Positions 9,507 through 21,723 of a stretch of 64,000 bases of DNA are shown here, piece after piece (position 1 is the stretch's first letter; every line of letters begins with the position of its first letter). Under the pieces are notes generated by a model, which was not told the DNA's origin, searched no databases, and worked only from the letters and a program-made list of their open reading frames with translations. This DNA comes from Erpobdella octoculata (Eukaryota; Annelida; Clitellata; Hirudinida; Erpobdellidae). Both the position numbers and the translations under genes were made by a program. The stretch is from assembly GCA_963978895.1 (NCBI GenBank), contig OZ022247.1, positions 21,612,860-21,676,859 of the forward strand, in the 5' to 3' direction.

Positions 9507-10859
9507 CAGGGCCGGATTTACAATTTTGGGGGCCCTAGGCCAACAAAAATTTGAGACCCCATTTTGAAAAATAAAAAATATTGCTAAGCTTTTAAATTCA
9601 AAAATATATTACAACTTTAATTCAAGATATTATTTCAATTTTTAAAAAATATTGTTTGCAATCTACATAATCTTTTTTCTTAGAACTTCTCTCCAGTAGT
9701 TTTTCTCTTTGCGAATTTTGTTTAGAAGTTGATCCTTTAAAACAGGGTTTCTTAACCGGTGGGGTGCACCCCCCCAAGGGGGGTGCGTTCGAGTTTAGGG
9801 GGGTGCGAAAAATAAAAGTTTAAAAAATAATTTTTTTTTAATTTGAAACAAATAATCTATACAATTTTTATTTCTGCGGAGAATAGTTAGAAAATCTTTA
9901 ATTTGGTATTTTTCTGTATTTTTAAATCCTTTATTTTACCTTAACCGTGTTTGCTTGTTTAAACCATAAGTTGGGACCCTTTACCACTAAAAAAACCAAA
10001 TTCCCGTTGTCCAATCGAGTTGGAATTTGGTGGGTTTATTTTTTGCTTTGCAATTCCAAAATTGGGGAGGGGTATTTTTTTAAAAATTGAAAGACTTCCA
10101 TTTTTTCCTTCCAAAAAAGCTAATGACCGAGAGGAAGTTGCAGGTATTTTTCAGTAATTTTACTCTGGGGGGATGCATTCCCACACCTCACAGACCCGTC
10201 CCTGGTTATCACTTCAACTGGCATTTCAAAACTGAAAGGTGGCAAAAAACGGAAATATTCAGAAGACTGTGTTTAGTATGGTTTCATTTTTATCACTGAC
10301 AAAGATGACACACAACAAACGAGCGAATTGTTTTTAATGTGACAAAGTCCTGTCAATGACGATTATTATTCCAATAATTATTTCATTACAGTTTCTTAAA
10401 AAACACATTTTCAAAACAGGATATATTTATCACAAAATCTCTAAAAATTACCTACAAGCATATAAAAAACCAAAAAAATTTTTTTGCGTGCGGCGGGCTA
10501 CGGTCCTCCTAAGAAACCTATTTCCCCTTAGCCATAGGGGGCTAAATTAAACACCGGACAACTACAAGAAAAGGTTTAAACAGAAAGTGACAGAAACGGA
10601 AGTGATTAAAAAAACAAAAGTACCGAAATGTTTTTTGTTTTATTTTGCACTATTTGTACTTTCTAATGAGAATTTTTGCATTTCCGAGAAATTACCTTAA
10701 TATTTTTTTATTTGAAGATGAAATTTTTATCAATAGAAATTTAAAAAAAATCACTATGAAATAATTTTATTGCAAATCGATTGATATTAAAAAAATGTTT
10801 CATACTACTCAGAATGTTTTTGGGGCCCCTTATTTTGCCTGCCTGTAAATCCGGCCCTG
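9507..10859. mobile_element. Non-autonomous hAT-like DNA transposon
   Basis: The left end CAGGGCCGGATTTACA is matched by the inverted right end tgtaaatccggccctg, giving 16-bp terminal inverted repeats, followed inside by GGGGGCCC-type sequence at both ends. The flanks are C-rich and give only an imperfect 8-bp duplication (ccttcccc and ctcccccc). No transposase frame survives. A second hAT-like start, cagggtttcttaaccggtgg, near 9740 suggests another element nested inside, but its partner end was not found. Confidence 0.65.
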
Positions 10860-11352
10860 CTCCCCCCACCACCAATTTCGTGGCACCCTGATCATTTTCT
10901 GGTCTGAATTTTTACTTCCATTATCAGCAGCCGCATTTTCATTTCTTGACAGAAGAGTCATCTATTTTTCAGAGAAAGAAGCGAAGCTGAGACCTCCCTT
11001 ATGAAGACCAGCCATGAAATCAGTGAAACCAGACGAAAAAATACTTTGAGAACCTTATTTGAGACGAAATCTGACAAGAAAATTTCGATATTTGGCCAAT
11101 CTGGCCTATCTGGCCAATCTGACCTATCCGGCCAATTTGGCCTATCTGGCCGCGTTTTCGATGCTTTATTTAATAAAGGCGAAAAAATGATTCAAATGAC
11201 GTTGAAATATAAACAAATATATATTGATTTTTCAGAATGAAATATTTATAAAAAAATGTCAAATAAAACAGACTTAATAGATTAAATGTTACTTTTTATT
11301 TAAAAAATTGAAAGTACAATTAAATTAAATTATTTGAAGAAAATAAGAAGAA
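10860..11352. other. Intergenic with short GGCC-type tandem repeat
   Basis: At 11090-11155 about five copies of a ggccaatctggcctatct-like unit occur in tandem. The rest is AT-rich and would contain the upstream region of the LRR gene that begins at 11353. No separate gene is supported. Confidence 0.5.
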
Positions 11353-12558
11353 ATGCTCTTTGCGACGTTATTCGGTACCTTGTTGTTATTTGCATTAGTT
11401 TTAATAGGAAACCTTCCAACTAAAGTTTCATCGGGCTGTAAATTATCCGTTTCAACTGTTTATTGCCATGGTAACTTCGAAGGGGCCGATCCACAACCCT
11501 GGTCAGAGGTTCATAACCTGCTTATAAAAGATTCTGCTAGATTGACAGTTTCAGATGTCAACAAACACCGGACACAAAAATTTAAAAATCGTAAACAGCA
11601 CGATTTATTTTGAAGGCCACGCCTTCTCCGATACACTGGAAAGTTTGAATATCAGTAATTGTTACTTGAAAACCATATGTTGTTCTTCTCCATTTCCGGG
11701 GTTGATATTAAATTTGGAATTGAAGAACGTCTTCCTTGAAGAGTTCGAGGGGTCAATGTTCAGAAACATACGAGTGAACAGCCTGCGACTGGACAATATC
11801 ACTTTCGAGGGCAAGAGACAGAGCGTTTTCGACGACAGTTCAGTTATCAGAGTTTCGAGTTTCTGTATTGTCAGATGTAGCGGAGGAAATTTTTCAGAAA
11901 TTTGCAAGCTTGATTCCCTGGCGTTTCTCGAATTGCGAAAAATGAAAACTTCTGTGATTCTACCTAAGAACTGTTTTGAGGTGACGAAAATAAACAATTA
12001 CATTATTGAAAAACTGAACTTCTTTTGTCAGAACTGGAAGAATCTTGTCGATCTGCGATTAACTGACAGCATCAATTCCGTTGACTGTTTATCTAGCATC
12101 AGAAGCCATTTGCGTCACATGGAAGTGTCTGGAGTTGATCTTCCGTCCCTGGACGATAATCTTTTAAAAAACATCGGATCTCATCTCAGGCAGTTACATC
12201 TCACAAACAACAATATAAAACACATAATAAAACAAGCATTCAGAAACGTAAGGAATCTCCAAGAACTCTACTTAAGAGACAACGAGTTGTCGTCTGTGGC
12301 AGAAGAAGAACTGTCGGATCTGTTCGTAGGTCTGAAGGACATCAAGCTGCAAGGAAATCCCATCGCGTGCAACAAAACCACAGCATGGCTGTGCGCGAGA
12401 AGCGACTGAATCATTTGCACGTAGCCGATCAGACGAACTGCTCTTGTGACATGGAGGACATGGAGGACGAAGAACAAAACGCAGCAACATCATGCTCAAA
12501 GAGTTGCACTGTCATCCTTCTTCTTGTCTGCTGCATAGCTGCGACTGTAATGTTATAA
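11353..12558 (+). pseudogene. LRR transmembrane receptor-like gene with two frameshifts
   Basis: An LRR receptor-like gene without visible introns. It starts with a signal peptide (MLFATLFGTLLLFALVLIG), then a Cys-containing N-terminal cap, then leucine-rich repeats (LRQLHLTNNNI, LQELYLRDNEL), a Cys-rich C-terminal cap starting at GNPIAC, an acidic linker (MEDMEDEEQ) and a hydrophobic end (TVILLLVCCIAATVML). The parts lie in frame 1 (11353 to about 11575), frame 2 (to about 12406) and frame 1 again (to 12558). The first shift coincides with an A5 run near 11579. The second falls just before the stop at 12407-12409. Either this is a young pseudogene or the assembly has two single-base errors. 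The cap resembles that of the convergent LRR-Ig gene, so the two are probably paralogous. A membrane recognition role is inferred. Confidence 0.65.
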
Positions 12559-12776
12559 TAGAATGTTATAATAGAAGCATTCCGTGACATTCGTCTCGAC
12601 AAAATACATTTAAATGTACTCGTTTAAATGTGATTTTTAATTTAACTAATGTCGACATGATTTCTTTTTCTCTAGGTTGACATATTTTTTATAAATTTTA
12701 AACGAAAAAAATCTTTTTCTGCACTGAAGCCACTCGTTGGTGTAAAGTGATCCCGTCCGAATGCCATCTATCGACA

Positions 12777-12782
12777 AATAAA
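12777..12782 (+). terminator. Candidate polyadenylation signal AATAAA
   Basis: AATAAA about 220 bases after the stop of the LRR transmembrane gene. Such hexamers are common in AT-rich DNA, so this is only a candidate. Confidence 0.3.
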
Positions 12783-12957
12783 AACAAATAACGAAAATAA
12801 GTTTTTATCATATATATAGAATATAAACCTATTCTATATATATGGTTTTTATCTAGCAAATAATATAATCGAAAGCATTTTGAAGCTTTGCTTTAAAATA
12901 TGTTTTATATGAAAAGCCATATAAAGTTATAGATAATTTAATGTTTATATTTCAAAC

Positions 12958-13112
12958 CGAGGGGTTGACCACTCTCCAAATGGGTGTACGAAGCAAAAAT
13001 TCCAAAACATTCCTTAGGAATTTTTGCGTATTTTGGAATTTTTGCGTTATTTGGAATTTTTACGTAAATTCCAAGGGTGTGCGAGGAATTTTTTTGAGTG
13101 GACAACCCCTCG
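12958..13112. mobile_element. Short MITE with 17-bp inverted ends
   Basis: Ends are cgaggggttgaccactc and gagtggacaacccctcg, inverted repeats with one mismatch. The 155-bp body carries repeated ggaatttttgcg-type blocks. A related copy shares its right end at 16980. A target duplication was not clear. Confidence 0.7.
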
Positions 13113-13612
13113 CACACCACATACATTCACACAGACAGGACGGAAAATGTAAATCTTACTGATAAATCAATGGTAAACCTCTCTATCTGTTCGATTGACA
13201 ACTTCCAACCTCGTATTAGCAATTCCTTCATTTTGTTGAACTCGTATGAAGAAGTTGTACGGTCGTGGAGTTAGGAGAATGCACGTTTTATTGGGTGCGA
13301 CTTTTAAAAATATTTTAAGATATATTTCAACAAGTCAGAAGTACGCCATTCAAGAACCTGCCTATACAAACGAGAGCTCGAAGAGCCGAATGAACAATTC
13401 AACACTAACACTTCAAAAGGCTTCAACTTCTTTACCACACAAAGCCATTAATATCGTGGAACGACAACAAAAACAGGTGATTTAAAAACTTAACTAAAAA
13501 ATCAAATCAGTGCAACAAGTTAAAGTTTAAGAGTATCTTTCTCAAGGCTCAAAAGAACAAAAACAAAAAAAAAACTTCCAACGGAAGATGCAAATAAACG
13601 TAAGAAATACGG
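13113..13612. other. Spacer between convergent LRR genes
   Basis: No recognisable gene. It contains the 3' flank of the minus-strand LRR-Ig gene. Confidence 0.4.
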
Positions 13613-15405
13613 TCAACTGAAGTTCAAAACGACACTTATTAATGCCATAAAAACAATCTCATAAAGACGCATGTCAAGTCTCAGAGATGCTGATGTTAAG
13701 GGAAAATCAACCTCGATCATTGCTTGATCTGCACCGCCATTGTTCATCGCCAAGCATGCGTAAGATCCTTTATTCTTTTCCTGTGCCTTATCGATTATGT
13801 ACATGGCTCTAAATATGCTCAGATTCTTCTTATTTGAGTAGATGGCAGCAGAACCTCGTGGCATAACTAAAATCACATATGGCGGGGGTCGGCCATGTGC
13901 CTCGCAAATGATTCTTATACCTTTATTGTTGGTCATGAGCCAAGTCAAGTTGACAACCTTGATCCCTCTCTGAATCGTTGAACTAATATTTTCTCTCAAT
14001 TCAGTGCTTTTGGTCTTGTCTGAATCCAATTTGGTTACATGGTCAGTCACTCTTTCACCAAGATTTTCTCTAGTAGTACTACTGGATATAAAGCAATATT
14101 GGTTCAGAAAGCCTGCAATATAAAATTTTTCTTCGTTGCTTTTACAAGTTGTGGAATTCAGACCATCAATACGACTCCATTCGATCTCTGTCACATAAGA
14201 CATGGTTGTGCAATTGCATTTAAAAGGATTATCTGATAAATCGATTTTCTGGAGTCTTGGAACTACGTTTACTAAATTGGGAAATTCCGATAAGCTATTT
14301 TGATGAAGGTCTAATTCCTCTAATGAAAGAAATGTATCTAAATCGATTATTGGATCAATAATGTTGTTATTTGGCAGTCTTAATATTGTCAAGTTGTTCT
14401 TTAATTGTTTGAAATTACTGAAATTCCATGCATGTCCATACATTCAAGAAATAACAAGTTCTTTAACAGTTATGTTGTCGTTCTCTAAGAAATTGAACGA
14501 GTCGATGCTTCCGTCAAATTTCAGATAATCAAAGCTCAACTTTTCGTTCGTCTGCAATAGTTATTTGTAATTGTATTACGTTTCATTATATAATAATCAT
14601 CAATATAACTTATTATAAAATAATCAATAATCAAGAAAGAATAATTAGGTAATGGAAAAACTGATAAACATCTAGTAGGTAAAATTTATCGTATCAAAAC
14701 CAACATTTCTTTAAATGCAATCTAATAAAAAGTCAACATTTGATTGTATTATAATTCAAAATAATTAATCAATAAAATCACACTTCACCTTCATTTCATC
14801 GAAATGGAAAGTCGGGTTCACATCAGTCAAACTTAGATATTTAGTTGCTGAACCAAGAAAATCAAAAGTTTCCATCTTCAATCCAGTTGAACGAGTTATA
14901 GTTATTTCCCCAATCTGACTTCCCTCAAATATTTCCTCTGGAAATTGTTTAAAAAATACACGCTCAAATTTCAACTGTTTTGCAACAAGACCATTAAAAG
15001 CACCTGGTCTGCTTTCACCAATCTTTACTGATTTAAAATAAACAGATGAACAAGACGTTCCCTGAAGCATATTCTTGGCCAGAATGTTGATCGTGCTGTC
15101 AATTATGCTTAAAGAGTTTATTGTTATGTTTTTAATTTCAACTTCTGATTCTTCTACTGTAATTTCACTATCCATAATAAAAAAATCTGAAGTTCTTCTT
15201 TGTTTATCACTTCAATGTATTCATTCAGCTTTTCACATTCCGTTCCACATATTACTTGAAATTTATTTATCTTACTCCAATCTACGTTTGGTTCAGGAAG
15301 CCCGCCATTGGTACATCGTAACTCGAGTCCATCAAAAACTTGGCAAGTTTCCAACGAGTCACGTAAGACAAAACAGATAATAAAAAGAAATAGAAGATAA
15401 CGCAT
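13613..15405 (-). pseudogene. LRR-immunoglobulin receptor-like gene, frame broken twice
   Basis: A two-exon gene on the minus strand. Exon 1 (15405-14789) has a signal peptide (MRYLLFLFIICFVL), a Cys cap and degenerate LRRs. An intron of 237 bp (donor AAG/gtgaag, acceptor ttgcag/ACG) leads to exon 2 (14551-13613) with LRRs (LTILRLPNNNI, LEELDLHQNSL), a C-terminal LRR cap (NPFKCNC), one Ig domain (Cys in RIICEAHG and GSYACLAMNN) and a hydrophobic C-terminus that could be a GPI signal or membrane anchor. Two lesions are visible: exon 1 changes frame at a T7 run (about 15182-15188), and exon 2 has an in-frame TGA at 14444-14446 before MYGHAWNF. LRR-Ig proteins are typically cell-surface recognition molecules. 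The defects suggest a pseudogene, with sequencing error possible for the homopolymer. Confidence 0.7.
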
Positions 15406-16639
15406 CTTTTCTTTAAGAATGCAATCAATCTTTCGAAACTTTTCAAATCAAATTCAACTTCGGTCTCGCAAATTTCAGACGACTCGGAAGTGCAATGAAA
15501 ATTTCAAAAAAAAGACGCTAGTGACGTCACTATTTTGAGGTCGATAAAACAGCTAAAAATTAAATTTTAGAATAGAAATATCGAAGTGTATATTTTGTAA
15601 ATATGCAAAATGTTTATTGAATAATAATTGAAAAAACTGCGTTTATATAGGAAAAACATTACAAGCAGTCATCTTATTGCGTTTTTTTCACTTATTGAAT
15701 TATAATTAAAAAAAGCTGCTTCTATATTACGGTACGAGCAGTCATATGATTGTGTTTCGCTTTGTCACTTGTTGTACCAATGTAGTACTGTTATATACAA
15801 GATTACATTTCCTGACTGCCTGCAATCAATGTCCATCAGAAACCACTTAACCTAGAGATGTGAAATTTGGAAATGAAATTATTTTCATAACGGTAACACT
15901 TTAAGAAATTTTGTCTAAAAACACTGTTTCTCAGGATGTGAAAAAAACTTTTTAACAAGTCCAAACAAACAATAATACACAAAATTCTTATGCACACAAA
16001 AACAAATAAATTAAAACATTTTTTCGAACAACCAGTTAAAGGATTAAGATGGTTATTTGCTTTCACTATAGTTGGCACTCCAAATCCTTGAACGATACTG
16101 ACTCGATAATTAATATATAGAACTAAGAAGACAAGTGTTTCATAGTTTTTTTTAAATATGTTATTTTGCGATGCGAGATAACGAAAAATTTCGGTTAGTT
16201 GTGCAGTCATCTAACAAAAATATACTGCAACCAATGGTGACTTTGAGCTAGCGATGCGATGGAGCGACCTTTCAAGTGTGAGCCCCGAGGGCTTCCGATG
16301 GCACACCACAACAACATGCCTACTACTAAGTACTACCATAGCCGTCAAGATACGATAATGGAAAATCTGAGTTTGATTCCGGAGAGGGAGAAGGAAGCGG
16401 TTACAAAATTCATTCAGACATCAATTTTCAACTAGATAACGTAGAAACAAATAAGTATTTAAAAATAATGATGCGGAGGAGACCGTATACAATTAGTAAA
16501 GGATACTGTCCAGTGTCCAAAGACCCACACACCATTAAATATTTTTAAGTGTTATGGCTATAGCGTAGACACCCATTAGAAGATGTATTTTGAAATCGGA
16601 AATTATGTATGAATGTATGTTAGCAATTCTCTTTTCCAC
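15406..16639. other. Intergenic, no gene recognised
   Basis: Includes a 124-residue minus-strand frame (15836-16210) with hydrophobic stretches but no motif I can name, so it is not called. The rest has no exon, RNA or terminal-repeat signal. Confidence 0.35.
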
Positions 16640-16699
16640 CCTAGCTGGCTACGGGCCTGCGTGCAGGATGAAAGTAGACGAGAATTTGCGTCATCCGAT

Positions 16700-16980
16700 C
16701 GACATTTTCAAATTTGGTTGTGCGTAAAATACTTTTGAGTTTTTGTTCAAAACTTTTTAATATTTTTCGGAATTTTTCTATATTTTTGAAATATTCTGAA
16801 TTTTTTTTCATTTTTTTCTCAAAATATTCTGGAATGTTTTTGGATTTTTTTTTGGAATTTTCGTGTAATCTGGAATTATTTTGGAATTTTTGCGTTATTT
16901 GGAATTTTTTGCATTTTTTTTGGAATTTTTGCGTAAATTCCAAGGGTGTACGAGAAATTTTTCAAGTGGACAACCCCTCG
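16700..16980. mobile_element. Second copy of the cccctcg-end MITE, left end unclear
   Basis: The right end agtggacaacccctcg and the adjacent block aattccaagggtgtacgag match the MITE at 12958-13112. The interior is an expanded series of ttttggaatttttgcg-like blocks. A matching left inverted end was not found, so this copy may be truncated or rearranged. Confidence 0.55.
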
Positions 16981-18026
16981 TTGAAAACGTTCTTTTCTTA
17001 AAACAAATTAATCATTAATGCCGTTTATTTAAAATTTAATCATACATGCGATAGAGGAGAACACTGCCACGCTTCTTTTGGGTCGGTCCTCACATCTCGA
17101 AATGTAAGGATGTCATTTCACTTTTTCCCGGCCCTTATCTTCATCACGGCCTTGTCGGACAAAAGAAAATATTAAATATAATAAATATTCATTTCTTGTA
17201 ACTTGTAATGGCGTCATTCCATGAAAGAAGAATTTTTGGCTTCTCAATCTTCTCTGAGCTTTTTTCTTTCCTAGCATGGACCCTGAAATATTTGAAAATA
17301 GTGAATAAAAATCCAAAAATTGTAAATATCGAATACCCAAACCAGAACACCCCCCCCCAAAAAAAGCTGACACGACCATCAGGGGGGGGGGGAAGCTGTA
17401 TACATCTGATAAGCTAGAATGTTTCGAATAAAGAAATGACTGCGAAGAAGTATGAGAGTTTAATTTGTTATTTAGTATTGATAATTCCGATACGCTTGCT
17501 TAATTGTGCAAAGTAATTATCAGTAAACAGCTTAGAAATAGTTTTATTAAAAATTTCTCGATTTAATTAAAACAAATTACAATGATTTGACGTCAAAATG
17601 TAAAAATATTCTCTTAAAAAGAAGGATCAAACAGATAGTTTTTTTCTTAAACGAACTTATGAGCTCCTAATTGACGTACAGGTGACAGGTGTGAATGTTT
17701 CTACAAAACATCAACAGTATCGAAATCGAAAATCATCGAAAAACAAAAAAAGTTTCGCTTCTCTTTTAAATCTTAGAATAAGGTTAATTGAATTAATTTA
17801 GTTCAAAGAAATAAGCATTAGATGGTACGTGGCGATTTTACATCACATACTGATGGATTTTCTGGCGATATTTTCGACAGAAAAACATGATTGGACCAAC
17901 TAGCACGTGCGTCTTGGGCGTTCATAATAAGGATGTCCCTGATACTTGACCCGAACCCGAAACCTAGTACTTCTGGTGTGTTTTTGGAATTCCAAACCCG
18001 GTGTTTTACAGAATTAAGAGCCGAAC
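16981..18026. other. Intergenic, no gene recognised
   Basis: AT-rich sequence with short C and G homopolymers near 17347-17393. No coding or mobile-element signature was seen. Confidence 0.35.
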
Positions 18027-18124
18027 ACACGCACACACGCACGCACACACACACACGCACACACACGCACACACACGCACACACCTACACGCACGCACGC
18101 ACGCGCACACACACACACACACAC
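18027..18124. repeat. (CA)n/(CACG)n microsatellite
   Basis: Alternating cacacacg and cacgcacg units of about 98 bp. Confidence 0.85.
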
Positions 18125-18399
18125 GGGATGCAACGTGATTTTACTTGTTGGGGCGTTTTGGGTTCGTGTTTTCGATTTTCAACTTTCCGTCTACCAGAAA
18201 GTGTTTGTGCAGGGCCGTATTAAGGGCACTCTGGGCCTAAGGCTGGTAACTAAAGAAGGGCCTAATATTGCGAACAAAATGATTTCAAGTAGCAAAACTA
18301 AGATAACATAAATTTATTAAAAATAATGAAAACGTATTATAATATAAATTTACGTTTGTATATTAGTAAATGATTCAAAGTTATTTGAACGTTCAAAAT

Positions 18400-18926
18400 T
18401 GTTTTTCTGGCCTTGGTGCTTGAAAAATTATGAATAATTTCATCAAGGTTCAAACTTCGAACAATATAACTTTCACTGCTTAAAAGTGATAATGCAGAAA
18501 GACGTGTCTTGGACACGGTAGAACGTAAGTAGTTCTTAACTTGTTTAAGAACAGAAAACTATCGTTTTCCACTGCAGTTAGTGACCATGAGGGTAAAAAA
18601 CAAACGCAAAGCTGTTTCAGCATTTGGAAAACTTTCACTGACATTTATTTCAACAATAATTCTATACAGCCACATAGATTTGGTTTCAGATTATTTTTCT
18701 TTAGAGAACATTCTTTTACAAATATTACGAATTGCTTATATTCATGCAACAATAATTCTATACAACCACATAGATTTGGTTTCAGATTATTTTTCTTTAG
18801 AGAACATTCTTTTATAAATGTTACGAATTGCTTATATTCATGCGAAAAATCTTTTTGAAAATCGTCAGGATACTTTCCATGCATGACACCAGAAATGACA
18901 GCTCCAGAAATTTCTGATGCAGACAT
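18400..18926 (-). pseudogene. hAT transposase remnant (C-terminal dimerisation region)
   Basis: Conceptual translation of the minus strand gives KNYLRSTVSKTRLSALSLL followed by a stretch ending SSTKARKTI. This is the C-terminal dimerisation signature of hAT transposases. Upstream (higher coordinates), EISGAVISGVMHGKYP and a duplicated YKQFV-x-F-x-KECSLKKNN block are in a different frame with breaks between them. The catalytic centre is missing or unrecognisable, so this copy cannot be autonomous. Confidence 0.75.
18652..18845. repeat. 96-bp tandem duplication inside the hAT transposase
   Basis: Two adjacent copies of a segment beginning aacaataattctatac and ending near gcttatattcatgc, about 95% alike by eye. 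The period is 96 bp, so the transposase frame is preserved across the duplication. Confidence 0.85.
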
Positions 18927-19128
18927 ATTTGCTGAAAAGTTCCCGATGATAGCAAAACACTTTATTATTATTTTGGTTGGCTACGATACGTTTTAACAAC
19001 TCTTGAATTAGTTTATCAGTTATAGTCTCTGTTTTTACCGGTTATCCAACAAAAGTATCATTATATAGACAGATAATAGCTATAACTTAATCAATGGGAG
19101 CTGATATTTTTCATTGCTGATATTTTTT

Positions 19129-19262
19129 AGGGCCAATATTTTTCAGGGCAGATATTTTCAGGGCAGCAGATATTTTCAGGGCCAAAGGTTTTCATGGCCA
19201 AAGGTTTTCATGGCCAAAGGTTTTCATGGCCAAAGGTTTTCAGGGCCAATATTTGTCAGGGC
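19129..19262. repeat. 16-17-bp tandem repeat (ggccaaaggttttcat)
   Basis: About eight copies of a unit alternating between ggccaaaggttttcat and ggccaatatttttcag, subterminal to the right end of the hAT element. Subterminal repeats can serve as transposase binding sites in hAT elements, and that role is inferred here. Confidence 0.8.
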
Positions 19263-19313
19263 CTAAGGCTATAGCCTCATCAGCCTAATGGTTAATCCGG
19301 CCCTGTGTTTGTG

Positions 19314-20280
19314 TAAAAGTTATTGTGTGTGGAATGAGAATGTTTTTGAAGTTGAATTAAACAATCTTTATTTGCTTGACGGCAGTCGTTTTTTTATCTT
19401 GTTTTTTAAATATAGAATAGATCAAGACCCATACATCTGATACCCCATCGGAGTATGCCTTTCCTTGAACTTATAATTTGAACTTGTCATTGGTCCTGCG
19501 TTTCGGGCTTCACTGATGGGGAGGTCGATTTGCCGGTCCTTATCCAACTTTATGCACTTCATTAGTTGGCTGGCTGGAGTGAGTCGAGCCATGTGCCAAC
19601 GAAAGCCAACGAAAGCCAACATAAACACGTCACCAAACACTCAAACATACATACCGTCTAAATCGTCTAATTGACAGATACAGACGTTAATTAAACCACA
19701 CACACATATGGTCCTGCGTTTATGACAGCATCTGCTTTAAAATGTATGAAAGCGGTGAAGAAACAAAATGTCAGAAAATGACAGATTTAATTGAAAAGTT
19801 GCTACGACGGCTTCTCAGGAAAAGAAAACAATAAGAAGAAAAACGAAAATAAAGATGTTCATTATAATCACCAGATAAAAGTGAACTAAGAATTAATGAA
19901 TGATCCTGTTTATATAAACAAAGGCTCTAATTACGTTTTGCAAGCAGAATTATCTCACATCTCGTTTTTATATCGTTTTCAGTTCTACCACATCAAACAA
20001 AACCCCATTACACTGCAGCACATTAGTTTTACTCTTTTATTTACTATCTTACACACATGAGTTTAGGTATAATGCCAATGGCACTGTATCACTTAGAAAA
20101 GAAAAAAAAACGTTACTGTTCCAAGGGAGGATACTTGGGGAGTCCTGGGGGCTGGAACTCAACTTTCGTTATAAAGAAATCTCAAAACACATATTCTTAT
20201 TACATGCTTTTATTAACTTTAATGAATTACAAAAATGACCGACTTCAATAAATTTAAAGTTTAACTAAAAAATAACTATT
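19314..20280. other. Intergenic, no gene recognised
   Basis: No exon, RNA gene or transposon end recognised beyond the TSD of the neighbouring hAT element. Confidence 0.35.
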
Positions 20281-20560
20281 AAACAAGTAAAGGAAAAAAC
20301 GAGTTTTTTAACACAAACTTTGATTTCAAATACACTCGATGTGTGTCTGTGTGTATGTGTGTATGTATACGAAAGATGTTCAAATAACGTTTTTTTAATT
20401 GAATCATGTATTGTCATCCAATATAAAGATATGCTGAAAGTTTCAGCCTCCTAGCTAGTCAAAAAGCTGGGTAAATTTTACTTGCAAGATTTGCGTACAG
20501 AGAAAGCCACACACACACACACACAAACAGAGATTGTAACCTAAATAAAAGTTTGTAAAA
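20281..20560 (+). repeat. Dispersed microsatellite-bearing repeat, copy 1
   Basis: Shares blocks such as gtcatccaatataaag, ctagctagtcaaaaagct, tacttgcaagatttgcg and cagagattgtaacctaa with 24765-24970 (inverted), 46868-47240 and 52594-52765. A CA run of variable length occupies the same internal place in each longer copy. Confidence 0.75.
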
Positions 20561-21117
20561 ATTTAAGAAACAAAAATTGTTAAAAAAATTAAAAAAATTA
20601 AATTTGAACCTAATGACTCAACCTGCCGAATCAGCTCATCTAAGGACGACTCGTACACGGCTGTTCGTTGTTTGCTTCATCGACTTTTTGAATCTCATAG
20701 CTAGCTAGCCGGATTAGCTGAACTCGGCGCGCACACATGCAAGGAGCTTCATCTGGATAACTCCAATAAGTCTTTAAATACGTATTTAGTCGCCATAAAA
20801 GTCTGTATTGCAGTGAAGGAAACCATTTTGCTCTCTGGTTTGTGGATGTTTTATTCTCCAATAATTTATTGAACTTAACATTTTATTTATTGAGCTCAAC
20901 CTTTTATTTTATTTGTTCATAATTTGATTGGGTTTATTTGGAGCATTTGGACAAATAATTGCAACTTAAATTTTTTTAATTATCGATTAAATGCTAATGA
21001 AGAATGTCAATAACCTTAAATTCAGAAAAACATTTTTTTAGAGATAAAGAAGATCAAGGTCTATAAAGTCACTCGTGTAACAAGTATGATTTTGTCTTGC
21101 TGAATCAGTTCACTCAA

Positions 21118-21262
21118 TAATTTTAAATGAACGGATTAACGTATATGAACAAAAGAACCGATGAACATAATTTAAAATACGAACACAGATGAACGTTTAT
21201 GAACATAAAACAGATGAACAGATGAGCATATATGAACATACGAACAGATGAACATATATATT
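21118..21262. repeat. gaacagatgaacatatat minisatellite (block 1)
   Basis: Imperfect tandem array of an 18-20 bp unit. Further blocks lie at 21724-21895 and, in duplication copy B, at 27066-27190. Confidence 0.75.
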
Positions 21263-21723
21263 AAGTGACAGTTAATTTTAACAATTAAAAACATGCTTTT
21301 AGGATGCTTTCATAGCGACATCAAAACGTAAAAATATTATCCCGGTGAAGAGTAAACAAAAGATGTTTGTAGTTACTATGACGATGAACATTTTTGTTGT
21401 CATTATCATATGCGTCTTTAATTAATTTTTTACTAATTTTTGTTTCTTAAATTGTTTCATAGTTATTTTATTTAAATTAAACTTCATTTTTTTAAGTCGG
21501 CTAATTTTATAACGATCTCCCAAAATTCTAAACGTCATTATCATATGCTTATTTAATTAATTTTTTTAATACTTTTTGTTTGTTAATTTTTTTATAGATA
21601 TTTTTGTTAATTAAACTTTTAATTTTTTGAAGTTGGTAATTTAATAATGAACTTCCGAGCTTCAAAACGTCCGCAGACATCCCATGGATATCCGGACAAG
21701 TGAAAGTTAATAAAAGCATGTTA

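Larger units (their letters stand above)
18210..19305. mobile_element. hAT transposon remnant with perfect 8-bp TSD
   Basis: The left end CAGGGCCGTATTAA pairs with the inverted right end ttaatccggccctg. The flanking 8-mers are identical: TGTTTGTG at 18202-18209 and 19306-19313. The interior keeps the 3' part of a minus-strand hAT transposase and a tandem array near the right end. Eight-base duplications and CAGGG ends define the hAT superfamily. Confidence 0.88.

Noticed and set aside
15836..16210. 124-residue minus-strand frame with hydrophobic stretches
   Set aside because: No motif, signal peptide or splice context that I can recognise. It could be a transposon remnant.
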